Below are positions 45,450 through 56,554 of a stretch of 64,000 bases of DNA, one piece after another; the first letter of the stretch is position 1, and every line of letters begins with the position of its first letter. The stretch covers positions 62,001 to 126,000 of the forward strand of contig NZ_SULM01000011.1 of assembly GCF_005250615.1 (NCBI RefSeq), written 5' to 3'. The position numbers were made by a program, and so were the translations under genes. The notes below the pieces were generated by a model that ran no database searches, was not told where the DNA came from, and saw only the letters and a list, made by a program, of their open reading frames with translations. Source of the stretch: Pseudomonas rhizoryzae. Lineage in GTDB: Bacteria > Pseudomonadota > Gammaproteobacteria > Pseudomonadales > Pseudomonadaceae.

Positions 45450-46336
45450 TCCCCCTTACCGAACAGGTCTTCGCTGGTGCGTCGCGCGATGGCGCAGAAA
45501 TCCTCGCCATCGGCCAGGGTCTCGGCACTGGCCGCCCAGGCCTGGGCGGTAGCCGCGGCCAGCGGCAGGTCGAGGCCGAGTTCAGCGATGAGGTCACGGG
45601 CCAGGCCCACGTCCTTGCGCATCAGGCCCATGGTGAAGCCGGAGTCGTAGGCCTTGTTCAGCACCCAGGTGGGGAACATGCCCTGGCTGGCGGCGCTGCG
45701 CCCGGAGCCGGCGTTGATGCCTTCGATCAGCTTTTCCGGGGCGACCCCGGCACGGGCGGCCATGGTCACCGCCTCGGCGGTGGTAATCAGGTGCGCCGCG
45801 GCGAGCAGGTTGTTGGCGATCTTGGCGATGTTGCCGGCGCCCACGGCGCCAATGTGCACGCGGGTCGCGCTCATGGCTTCCAGGGCCGGCAGCGCCTTGG
45901 CCAGGGCCGCTTCGCTACCGCCGATGACCATGGTCATGGTGCCGGCCGCGGCACCGGCCGGACCGCCGGATACCGGGGCATCGAGGAAGTCGGCGCCGAC
46001 CTCGGCGAAGGCCGCCGCCACCCGGCGGCTGGTCTCGGGCGTGGAGGTGGTGGTATCGACCACCACGGTGCCCGGTCGCACGCGACCGACCAGCCCCGCC
46101 TCGCCCAGGCACACGGCCTCGACATGCTCGGCCTTGGGCAACGACAGCACTATCACCTCGCTGACGGCGGTCAGCGCGGCCAGATCGCCGGCGATGGCCA
46201 CGCCCTGGGCGGCGACCCGCTCGCAGGCGGCGCTGGAGGGATCCAGCCCGATGACCGGCACGCCCTTGCGCGCCAGGGTGATCGCCATGTTGCCACCCAT
46301 GTTGCCGAGTCCGATGACCCCGACCTGCATGCCCAT
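45446..46336 (-). CDS. 3-Hydroxyisobutyrate dehydrogenase-family oxidoreductase
   Basis: A 296-residue beta-hydroxyacid dehydrogenase. The Rossmann start is MGMQVGVIGLGNMGGNMAI, the substrate-binding signature DAPVSGGPAGAAAGTMT, and the catalytic Lys is in GNIAKIANN. A GAGGAG site lies 6-7 bases before the chosen ATG. It heads the operon with the aldehyde dehydrogenase and the M20 hydrolase. Family members reduce or oxidise 3-hydroxyisobutyrate, tartronate semialdehyde or related acids; which applies here cannot be told. Confidence 0.88.
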   Translation of the reverse strand: MGMQVGVIGLGNMGGNMAITLARKGVPVIGLDPSSAACERVAAQGVAIAGDLAALTAVSEVIVLSLPKAEHVEAVCLGEAGLVGRVRPGTVVVDTTTSTPETSRRVAAAFAEVGADFLDAPVSGGPAGAAAGTMTMVIGGSEAALAKALPALEAMSATRVHIGAVGAGNIAKIANNLLAAAHLITTAEAVTMAARAGVAPEKLIEGINAGSGRSAASQGMFPTWVLNKAYDSGFTMGLMRKDVGLARDLIAELGLDLPLAAATAQAWAASAETLADGEDFCAIARRTSEDLFGKGE

Positions 46337-46691
46337 GCCTTGCTCCTCTTCTTGCGAATGGCTGTCGACCGACCCTGTGGCCGGCCTATGCAATCGAGTA
46401 TGGGAGGCCCCAGGCATCACCACCAATACGGCATTCGGTCTTTCATGTTGCGCAAAAAGCAACGGCTTACCGGCCCTCATTGCCGCCTTGGCACCAGCAT
46501 CGTGCAAGCCGTCATACGGCCGGCCATAGCTGCTCCACATTGGTGCGCGACGATAATCCTGAACACTCGGTCAACCTACCTGACGCCAGTACTCACGCGG
46601 CCTAGCGCCCGCTGGCACAAATCCTGAAATGCCGATTGCCGGGCGCAAAGCCCAGCCCAACAACAGCGCACGTTCGCCAGGAGCCATTCGC
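46337..46691. other. 355-bp divergent region upstream of urtA
   Basis: No gene seen. TGGCAC at 46613-46618 followed by CTGAA with correct spacing resembles a sigma-54 promoter (TGGCAC-N5-TTGCW) but lacks the key GC of the -12 element, so it is weak. CGATAATCC at about 46551 is a single partial PcaR-like core without a partner. Confidence 0.35.
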
Positions 46692-47966
46692 ATGAAGCGC
46701 CGCCCTCTACTCAAGACCACCCTCGCCGCCAGCGCCCTGCTCATGAGCGGCCTGTTCCCCTGGAGCGCCGCGCACGCCGCAGACACCATCAAGGTCGGCA
46801 TCCTGCATTCGCTCTCCGGCACCATGGCCATCTCCGAAACCGCGCTGAAGAACATGGCGCTGATGACCATCGACGAGATCAACGCCAAGGGCGGGGTGCT
46901 GGGCAAGAAACTCGAACCCGTGGTGGTCGATCCGGCCTCCAACTGGCCGCTGTTCGCCGAGAAGGCGCGCCAGCTGCTGACCCAGGACAAGGTCGCGGTC
47001 ACCTTCGGCTGCTGGACCTCGGTATCGCGCAAGTCGGTACTGCCGGTGTTCGAGGAACTCAACGGCCTGCTGTTCTACCCGGTGCAGTACGAAGGCGAAG
47101 AGATGTCGCCCAACGTCTTCTACACCGGCGCGGCGCCGAACCAGCAGGCCATCCCGGCGGTGGAATACCTGATGAGCGAAGACGGCGGCGGCGCCAAGCG
47201 CTTCTTCCTGCTCGGCACCGATTACGTCTATCCGCGCACCACCAACAAGATCCTGAGAGCCTTCCTGCACAGCAAGGGCGTCGAGGACAAGGACATCGAA
47301 GAGGTCTACACCCCCTTCGGCTACAGCGACTACCAGACCATCGTCGCCAACATCAAGAAGTTCGCCGCTGGCGGCAAGACCGCGGTGATCTCCACCATCA
47401 ACGGCGACTCCAACGTGCCCTTCTACAAGGAACTGGGCAACCAGGGCCTGAAGGCCACCGAGGTACCGGTGATGGCCTTCTCGGTGGGCGAGGAAGAACT
47501 GCGCGGCATCGACACCAAGCCGCTGGTGGGCCAGCTGGCCGCCTGGAACTACTTCGAGTCCCTGGATAACCCGGTGAACAAGAAGTTCGTCGAAGCCTGG
47601 AAGGCCTACGCCAAGGCCCAGAACCTGCCCAACTACCAGACCACCGTGACCAATGACCCCATGGAAGCCACCTACGTCGGCATCCACATGTGGGCCCAGG
47701 CGGTGGAAAAGGCCGGCAGCACCGACGTCGACAAGGTCCGCAAGGCCATGGCTGGCCAGACCTTCGCCGCACCGGACGGCTACACCATCGAAATGGACAA
47801 GACCAACCACCACCTGCACAAGCCGGTGATGATCGGCGAGATCCAGGACGACGGTCAGTTCAACGTCGTCTGGCAGAGCAAGGGCCCGATCCGCGCCCAG
47901 CCCTGGAGCCCCTACATCCCCGGCAACGACAAGAAGCCCGACGAACCGATGAAGAGCGGCAAGTAA
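46692..47966 (+). CDS. urtA: Urea ABC transporter substrate-binding protein
   Basis: A 424-residue periplasmic binding protein for urea. The start MKRRPLLKTTLAASALL is chosen because a signal peptide (ending SAAHA) follows, and CCAGGAG lies upstream. Family marks are IKVGILHSLSGTMAISE, FGCWTSVSRKSVLPVFE and LLFYPVQYEGEE. It heads the urtABCDE operon. Such operons are usually induced by nitrogen limitation through NtrC; the promoter here is unclear. Confidence 0.95.
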   Translation: MKRRPLLKTTLAASALLMSGLFPWSAAHAADTIKVGILHSLSGTMAISETALKNMALMTIDEINAKGGVLGKKLEPVVVDPASNWPLFAEKARQLLTQDKVAVTFGCWTSVSRKSVLPVFEELNGLLFYPVQYEGEEMSPNVFYTGAAPNQQAIPAVEYLMSEDGGGAKRFFLLGTDYVYPRTTNKILRAFLHSKGVEDKDIEEVYTPFGYSDYQTIVANIKKFAAGGKTAVISTINGDSNVPFYKELGNQGLKATEVPVMAFSVGEEELRGIDTKPLVGQLAAWNYFESLDNPVNKKFVEAWKAYAKAQNLPNYQTTVTNDPMEATYVGIHMWAQAVEKAGSTDVDKVRKAMAGQTFAAPDGYTIEMDKTNHHLHKPVMIGEIQDDGQFNVVWQSKGPIRAQPWSPYIPGNDKKPDEPMKSGK

Positions 47967-48269
47967 GGTCCCGCCCTCACCCCCGGCCCCTCTCCCAGGG
48001 GGAGAGGGGAGCAAAAGGCGGCCCAGCGCACCTGCTTTTACCCCCTCTCCCTCCGGGAGAGGGTTGGGGTGAGGGCAAAAGGCGCTCCGAAGCCAACAGG
48101 AAACACCCACAGCACCACAGCCCCCGCCCTCCCCCTCTTTCTGGGAGAGAGATGAGGGCCCGCCAGCGCCTCCGCCCCCAGCGGACGCCCGGCACCAGAA
48201 ACGAGGCCACGCCTGCCACTCCCCAGGGAGCCTGCACGCCAGAGCCTTTACCTAACGACGAGGCCGAGC
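47967..48269. other. 303-bp gap between urtA and urtB with repeats
   Basis: No gene seen. Three CCCTCTCCC-type palindromes occur at 47974-48010, 48041-48075 and 48127-48157 (the last degenerate). Such hairpins after a binding-protein gene could protect the urtA message or attenuate transcription into urtB. Confidence 0.65.
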
Positions 48270-49838
48270 ATGTCCCTACGCCTTTTCCTTCTGCCCCTGC
48301 TGTTGCTGCTCGCCGGCACCGTCCAGGCCGGCCCCGCCGCCGACCTCGCCGCCGCCAGCACCAGCGACCAGGCCAAACTCCTGCAGGACTGGGCCGCCGC
48401 GCCCGAGCCTGCGCAACTGCCGGTGCTCCAGGCACTGCAGGACGGCCGCTTCTACGTCGACGACGCCAAGCGGCCCTTCTACAAGACCGGCGACAGCTAT
48501 ACCGCCGCCGAAAGCGAAGCCGCCGCCCCCACCGGCACGCCCAAGCCGGTGCGCCTGAACAATCGTCTGCGGATCCTCATCGGCGCCGCCCAGGCCAGCG
48601 GTCAGCTGCTGTCCAGCGACGCCACCCAGCGCCTGGCCGCCGCCCAGGCCCTGCGCCAGGAGGCCAAGCCCGAACAGCGCCCCTTCCTCGAGAAGCGCCT
48701 GCACGCCGAGGCCGATCAGCAGGTGAAAACTGCCCTGGCCGCCGCCCTGGCCAACCTGCAGCTGAGCGATCCCGATCCCGCCGTGCGCCTGGCCGCGGTG
48801 CGGCTGCTCGGCGAGTCCGGCGAACCCCAGGCCAAGCCCCGCCTGCAGGCCCTGCTCGACCCCGCCGTGGAAGCCAACGAAGACGTCCGCAAGGCCGCCG
48901 CCACCGGCCTTGCCCAGGTGGAGCGCAAGCTGCTGCTGGGCGACCTGCTCGGCCAGGCCTTCACCGGCCTGTCGCTGGGCTCCATCCTGCTGCTGGCCGC
49001 CCTCGGCCTGGCCATCACCTATGGCCTGCTCGGCGTCATCAACATGGCCCATGGCGAGATGCTCATGCTCGGCGCCTACGCCACCTATGTGGTGCAGCTG
49101 ACCCTGCAACGCCTGGCTCCCGAATGGCTGGCCTGGTATCCGCTGCTGGCGCTGCCGGTGGCCTTCGCCGTCACCGCCGCCATCGGCATGGCCCTGGAAC
49201 GCACCGTGATCCGCCATCTCTATGGCCGGCCGCTGGAAACCCTGCTGGCCACCTGGGGCATCAGCCTGATGCTGATCCAGGCGGTACGGGTGGTGTTTGG
49301 CGCCCAGAACGTGGAAGTGGCCAACCCAGCCTGGCTGTCCGGCGGTATCCAAGTGCTGCCCAACCTGCTGCTGCCGTGGAACCGGGTGATCATCCTCGGC
49401 TTCGTGGTCTTCGTGCTGATCCTCACCTGGACCCTGCTGAACAAGACCCGCCTGGGCCTCAACGTGCGCGCCGTGACCCAAAATCGCAACATGGCGGCCT
49501 GCTGCGGGGTGCCCACCGGGCGCATCGACATGCTCGCCTTCGGCCTCGGCTCCGGCATCGCCGGCCTCGGCGGCGTGGCCCTGTCGCAGATCGGCAACGT
49601 TGGCCCCGACCTCGGCCAGAGCTACATCATCGACTCCTTCCTGGTGGTGGTGCTGGGCGGCGTCGGCCAACTGGCCGGCAGCGTGCTGGCCGCCTTCGGC
49701 CTGGGCATCCTCAACAAGGTCCTCGAGCCGCAGATCGGCGCCGTGCTGGGCAAGATCCTCATCCTCGGCCTGATCATCCTGTTTATCCAGAAACGGCCCC
49801 AGGGCCTGTTCGCCCTCAAGGGGAGGGTCATCGATTGA
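48270..49838 (+). CDS. urtB: Urea ABC transporter permease UrtB
   Basis: A 522-residue LivH-type permease. It has a signal peptide (MSLRLFLLPLLLLLAGTVQA) and a long periplasmic region with HEAT-like helices (about 25-210), characteristic of UrtB. The membrane core holds GLLGVINMAHGEMLMLGAYA and VGPDLGQSYIIDSFLVVVLG. Its TGA stop overlaps the TTG start of urtC. No strong ribosome-binding site is seen before the ATG. Confidence 0.94.
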   Translation: MSLRLFLLPLLLLLAGTVQAGPAADLAAASTSDQAKLLQDWAAAPEPAQLPVLQALQDGRFYVDDAKRPFYKTGDSYTAAESEAAAPTGTPKPVRLNNRLRILIGAAQASGQLLSSDATQRLAAAQALRQEAKPEQRPFLEKRLHAEADQQVKTALAAALANLQLSDPDPAVRLAAVRLLGESGEPQAKPRLQALLDPAVEANEDVRKAAATGLAQVERKLLLGDLLGQAFTGLSLGSILLLAALGLAITYGLLGVINMAHGEMLMLGAYATYVVQLTLQRLAPEWLAWYPLLALPVAFAVTAAIGMALERTVIRHLYGRPLETLLATWGISLMLIQAVRVVFGAQNVEVANPAWLSGGIQVLPNLLLPWNRVIILGFVVFVLILTWTLLNKTRLGLNVRAVTQNRNMAACCGVPTGRIDMLAFGLGSGIAGLGGVALSQIGNVGPDLGQSYIIDSFLVVVLGGVGQLAGSVLAAFGLGILNKVLEPQIGAVLGKILILGLIILFIQKRPQGLFALKGRVID

Positions 49839-50910
49839 ACCAGCCACTCGCCCTCACCGCCGTGCAGAAAGCCGGCCCGCGCCTGAGCCTGGCCGTCCTC
49901 GGCCTGGTCCTCGCCGGGCTGATCGCCCTGCCGCTGCTGTCCCTGCTGTCGGCCGACAACCCCTTCCAGGTCTCGGCCTACACCCTCACCCTGGTGGGCA
50001 AGATCCTCTGCTACGCCATCGTCGCCCTGGCCCTCGACCTGGTCTGGGGCTACGCCGGCATGCTCTCCCTGGGCCATGCCCTGTTCTTCGCCCTGGGCGG
50101 CTACGCCATGGGCATGTACCTGATGCGCCAGGCCGCCGGCGATGGCCTGCCGCCCTTCATGAGCTTTCTCTCCTGGACCCGTTACCCCTGGTTCTGGGCC
50201 GGCACCGACCACTTCCTCTGGGCCCTGTGCCTGGCGATGCTGGCGCCCGGCCTGCTGGCCCTGGTGTTCGGCTTCTTCGCCTTCCGCTCGAAGATCAAGG
50301 GCGTCTACTTCTCGATCATGACCCAGGCCCTGACCTACGCTGGCATGCTGCTGTTCTTCCGCAACGAGACCGGGTTCGGCGGCAACAACGGCTTCACCGG
50401 CTTCACCACCCTGCTCGGCTTCCCGGTGGCGGCCCAGGGCACCCGCGCGGTGCTCTTCCTGCTTACCGTGGCGCTGCTGGTGGCCAGCCTCTGGCTGGGT
50501 TGGCGGCTGGCGCAGAGCAAGTTCGGCCGCATCCTCACGGCGATCCGCGACGCCGAGAACCGGGTGACCTTCTGCGGCTACGATCCGCGTGGCTTCAAGC
50601 TGTTCGTCTGGGTGCTCTCGGCGGTGCTCTGCGGCCTGGCCGGCGCCCTCTACGTGCCCCAGGTGGGCATCATCAATCCCAGCGAGATGGCTCCGACCAA
50701 CTCCATCGAGGCGGCCATCTGGGTCGCCCTCGGCGGGCGCGGCAGCCTGATCGGCCCGGTGCTCGGCGCCGGCATCGTCAACGGCGCCAAGAGCTGGTTC
50801 ACCGTGGCCTTCCCCGAGTACTGGCTGTTCTTCCTCGGCGCCCTGTTCATCGTCGTAACCCTCTACCTGCCACGCGGCGTGATCGGCCTCATCAACAAGG
50901 AGCGCGACGC

Positions 50911-50914
<4 letters not shown>
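49835..50914 (+). CDS. urtC: Urea ABC transporter permease UrtC
   Basis: A 359-residue LivM-type permease with about ten helices. Marks are ALDLVWGYAGMLSLGHALFF, IMTQALTYAGML and FGRILTAIRDAENRVTFCGY. The start is a TTG that shares two bases with the urtB stop (TTGA). Its end overlaps the urtD ATG by 4 bases. Confidence 0.93.
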
Positions 50915-51756
<842 letters not shown>

Positions 51757-51775
51757 CGCCCTGGTGTGAATATGA

Positions 51776-51839
51776 ATCGCGGCCATGGCGGTTCGCCGCT
51801 GCGACCGCTCCTACTTAGGAGCGGCCCATGGCCGCGATA
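51776..51839. repeat. REP pair between urtD and urtE
   Basis: AATCGCGGCCATGGCGG...CGACCGCTCCTAC faces TAGGAGCGGCCCATGGCC. It is the same family as 10825-10905. It sits inside an otherwise compact operon. Confidence 0.75.
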
Positions 51840-51861
51840 GCCAGACCTAACCGAGGCCCCC

Positions 51862-52560
51862 ATGCTCCAAGTCAACGAACTCCATCAATACTACGGCGGC
51901 AGCCACATCCTCCGTGGCCTGTCCTTAGAGGCCCCCATCGGCGAGGTCACCAGCCTGCTCGGCCGCAACGGCGTCGGCAAGACCACCCTGCTGCGCTGCC
52001 TCATGGGCCTGATCCCGGCCAAGCGCGGCAGCGTCACCTGGGACGGCCAGGACATCACCAGCCGCAAGCCGCACCAGCGCGTGCAGGCCGGCATCGCCTA
52101 CGTGCCCCAGGGCCGCGAGATCTTTCCGCGTCTCACCGTCGAGGAAAACCTGCTCATGGGCCTGGCGCGCTTTCCCGCCCGGGAAGCCCGCGAGGTACCC
52201 GAGTTCATCTACGAACTCTTTCCGGTGCTCCAGCAGATGCGCCAGCGGCGCGGCGGCGATCTCTCCGGCGGTCAGCAACAGCAACTGGCCATCGGCCGCG
52301 CCCTGGCCACCCGCCCGCGTCTGCTGATCCTCGACGAACCCACCGAGGGCATCCAGCCGTCGGTGATCAAGGAGATTGGCACCGTCATCGCCCATCTCGC
52401 CAAACGGGGCGACATGGCCATCCTGCTGGTGGAGCAGTTCTACGACTTCGCCAGCGAACTGGCCGACAACTACCTGGTGATGTCCCGCGGCGAGATCGTC
52501 CAGCGCGGTCGCGGCGCCGACATGGAGGCGGAAGGGGTACGCGGCCTGGTAGCCATTTGA
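51862..52560 (+). CDS. urtE: Urea ABC transporter ATP-binding protein UrtE
   Basis: A 232-residue LivF-type ATPase. It starts MLQVNELHQYYGGSHIL. Walker A is GRNGVGKTT, the signature LSGGQQQQLAIG, and Walker B LLILDEPTEGIQ. It is the last urt gene. A PcaR-like site lies 14 bases beyond its stop, belonging to the next operon. Confidence 0.94.
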   Translation: MLQVNELHQYYGGSHILRGLSLEAPIGEVTSLLGRNGVGKTTLLRCLMGLIPAKRGSVTWDGQDITSRKPHQRVQAGIAYVPQGREIFPRLTVEENLLMGLARFPAREAREVPEFIYELFPVLQQMRQRRGGDLSGGQQQQLAIGRALATRPRLLILDEPTEGIQPSVIKEIGTVIAHLAKRGDMAILLVEQFYDFASELADNYLVMSRGEIVQRGRGADMEAEGVRGLVAI

Positions 52561-52573
52561 GTCGAGAGCCAGG

Positions 52574-52586
52574 GCGATAATCGAAC
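52574..52586 (+). promoter_or_regulatory. PcaR-type site upstream of aroQ
   Basis: GCGATAATCGAAC matches the core of the sites at pcaI, pcaK and pcaR. Only one clear copy is present, 115 bp before the aroQ ATG. A separate perfect palindrome, ACCAGCTGGT (52627-52636), lies nearer the start and could be another regulator's site. Confidence 0.5.
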
Positions 52587-52676
52587 GCTTCCGGGGCCGC
52601 CCGGCGCGGGCCGATTGACGGAATTAACCAGCTGGTACATTTTTCTCTGCAACGCCGGGCGGTGCCTGCTCGGCAG

Positions 52677-52684
52677 AACAACAA
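52677..52684 (+). promoter_or_regulatory. Hfq/Crc CA motif before aroQ
   Basis: AACAACAA (extended to AACAACAACA) lies just upstream of the AGAGAGAAAG ribosome-binding region of aroQ. Confidence 0.6.
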
Positions 52685-52700
52685 CAGAGAGAAAGTCACC

Positions 52701-53144
52701 ATGCCCTCCCGACGTATCCTGGTGCTCAACGGCCCCAACCTCAACCTGCTCGGCACCCGCGAACCCGCCACCTACGGCCACGAGACCCTGGCCGACGTCG
52801 CCCAGTTGTGCGAGCAGACCGCCCGCGAAGAGGGTTACGAGGTCGACTTCCGCCAGACCAACCACGAAGGCGAATTGCTCGACTGGATCCACCAGGCGCG
52901 CGGTGCCTACGCCGGGGTGGTGATCAACCCCGCCGCCTGGACGCACACCTCGGTGGCCCTGCGCGACGCCCTGGTGGCCAGCGAACTGCCGGTCTACGAG
53001 GTGCACCTGTCCAACGTGCATCGCCGCGAAGCCTTCCGGCATCACTCCTATGTCTCGGGCATCGCCGTCGGCGTCATCTGCGGCCTCGGCAGCCAGGGCT
53101 ATCGCGCCGCCATTAGCGCCCTCATCGCCCACCAGGGAAACTAA
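52701..53144 (+). CDS. aroQ: Type II 3-dehydroquinate dehydratase, probably catabolic
   Basis: A 147-residue dehydroquinase that interconverts 3-dehydroquinate and 3-dehydroshikimate. The catalytic Tyr is in [11 protein letters not shown], the active-site His in [14 protein letters not shown], and the anion-binding loop in [17 protein letters not shown]. The start [18 protein letters not shown] is preceded by a purine-rich site. Pairing with a shikimate dehydrogenase, a PcaR-like site and a CA motif all suggest quinate/shikimate breakdown to protocatechuate rather than aromatic amino-acid synthesis. Confidence 0.9.
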   Translation: MPSRRILVLNGPNLNLLGTREPATYGHETLADVAQLCEQTAREEGYEVDFRQTNHEGELLDWIHQARGAYAGVVINPAAWTHTSVALRDALVASELPVYEVHLSNVHRREAFRHHSYVSGIAVGVICGLGSQGYRAAISALIAHQGN

Positions 53145-53148
53145 CGCC

Positions 53149-54003
53149 ATGACCGCAGCCAAATCCGTCCTCGCCGGCCTGATCGGCGCCGGCATCCAGG
53201 CCTCGCTGACACCCGCCATGCACGAGCGCGAAGGCGACGCCCAGGGGCTGAGATACCTCTACCGCCTGATCGACCTGGACGCCCTCGGCCTCACCGCCGA
53301 CGCCCTGCCCGAGCTGCTGCAGGCCGCCCAGCGCACCGGTTTCACCGGACTCAACATCACCTTTCCCTGCAAGCAGTCGATCATCCCGCTGCTCGACGAC
53401 CTCTCCCCCGAGGCGCGCGGCATCGGCGCGGTGAACACCGTGGTGCTGGCCGACGGCCGCGCCGTGGGCCACAACACCGATTGCCTGGGCTTCGCCGAAG
53501 GCTTCCGCCGCGGCCTGCCGGACGTGGCCAAGCGCCTGGTGGTCCAGCTGGGCGCCGGCGGCGCCGGTAGCGCCGTGGCCCATGCCCTGCTCGCCGAGGG
53601 TGTCGACCAGCTGTTCATCTTCGACGTCGAGGCCGAGCGTGCCCAGATCCTGGTGGACAACCTGACCCGCCACTTCGGCCCCGGCCGCGCCGCGGTCGGC
53701 ACCGACCAGGCCGCCGCGGTGGCCGCCGCCGACGGCCTGGTCAACACCTCGCCAGTGGGCATGGCCAAGCTGCCCGGTCTGCCGCTGCCGGCCGAGCTGC
53801 TGCACCCCGGCCTGTGGGTCGCCGAGATCATCTACTTCCCGCTGGAAACCGAACTGCTGCGCCACGCCCGCGCCCTCGGCTGCCGCACCCTGGACGGCGG
53901 CACCATGGCCGTGTTCCAGGCGGTCAAGGCCTTCGAACTCTTCAGCGGCCGCACCGCCAACGCCGACCGCGTGCAAGCCCACTTCGCCGAATTGCGCGGG
54001 TAG
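53149..54003 (+). CDS. Shikimate/quinate dehydrogenase, catabolic type
   Basis: A 284-residue AroE/YdiB/QuiB-family dehydrogenase that begins 4 bases after aroQ. It shows TPAMHEREGDAQGLRYLYR, GLNITFPCKQSIIPLLDDL (where biosynthetic AroE usually has VTIPHK or VTxPFK), and the Rossmann motif LGAGGAGSAVAHAL. NTSPVGM and DGGTMAVFQAVKAFELF complete the signature. The TFPCKQ variant is typical of catabolic family members. It would oxidise quinate or shikimate. Confidence 0.85.
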   Translation: MTAAKSVLAGLIGAGIQASLTPAMHEREGDAQGLRYLYRLIDLDALGLTADALPELLQAAQRTGFTGLNITFPCKQSIIPLLDDLSPEARGIGAVNTVVLADGRAVGHNTDCLGFAEGFRRGLPDVAKRLVVQLGAGGAGSAVAHALLAEGVDQLFIFDVEAERAQILVDNLTRHFGPGRAAVGTDQAAAVAAADGLVNTSPVGMAKLPGLPLPAELLHPGLWVAEIIYFPLETELLRHARALGCRTLDGGTMAVFQAVKAFELFSGRTANADRVQAHFAELRG

Positions 54004-54011
54004 TCCTCAGC

Positions 54012-54089
54012 GTTGGGCTTCGCTGCGCTCAACCCAACCTACGCCACCCGTAGGTTGGGTTGAGACGGCTCCACCGTCGAAGCCCAACA
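54012..54089. repeat. TTGGGCTGAG / CTCAACCCAA family, copy 3 (rearranged)
   Basis: Here the GTTGGGCTTCGCTGCGCTCA arm comes first and the GTAGGTTGGGTTGAGACGG arm second, the reverse order of the other copies. It lies between convergent genes. Confidence 0.75.
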
Positions 54090-54116
54090 ACTCCGTCCTG
54101 ACCCACCGCCCATGAA

Positions 54117-54140
54117 AAGGGGAGGCCTCGGCCTCCCCTT
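54117..54140. terminator. Bidirectional terminator between shikimate dehydrogenase and ygiQ
   Basis: AAGGGGAGGCC and GGCCTCCCCTT form a perfect 11-bp stem with a minimal loop, followed by TTCTTAC on one side and TTTTCATG on the other. It serves two convergent genes. Confidence 0.85.
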
Positions 54141-54156
54141 CTTACATTCCCTCGCC

Positions 54157-56424
<2,268 letters not shown>

Positions 56425-56554
56425 GGCAGCTTCCGGGAAAGGGGTGTTTGGGGAGGGCGCGCAGAATAGCACAAAAAATGACCAATTCAGCCCCCGGACA
56501 TCGATTGCCTTTGGCTATCGGCGGCTCTGGCCTACCCTCACCCCAACCCTCGCG

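Noticed and set aside
42855-45650. A 931-residue open frame on the plus strand
   Set aside because: It lies antisense to the M20 and aldehyde dehydrogenase genes, has low-complexity Gly/His/Ala composition and no family motif. It is a shadow of high-GC codon use.
46551-46559. CGATAATCC before urtA as a further PcaR site
   Set aside because: One core base differs, there is no inverted partner at 19-20 bp, and urea uptake has no tie to 3-oxoadipate control.
46613-46629. TGGCAC-N5-CTGAA as a sigma-54 promoter for urtA
   Set aside because: The invariant GC of the -12 element is GA here, so I kept it only as a note on the region.
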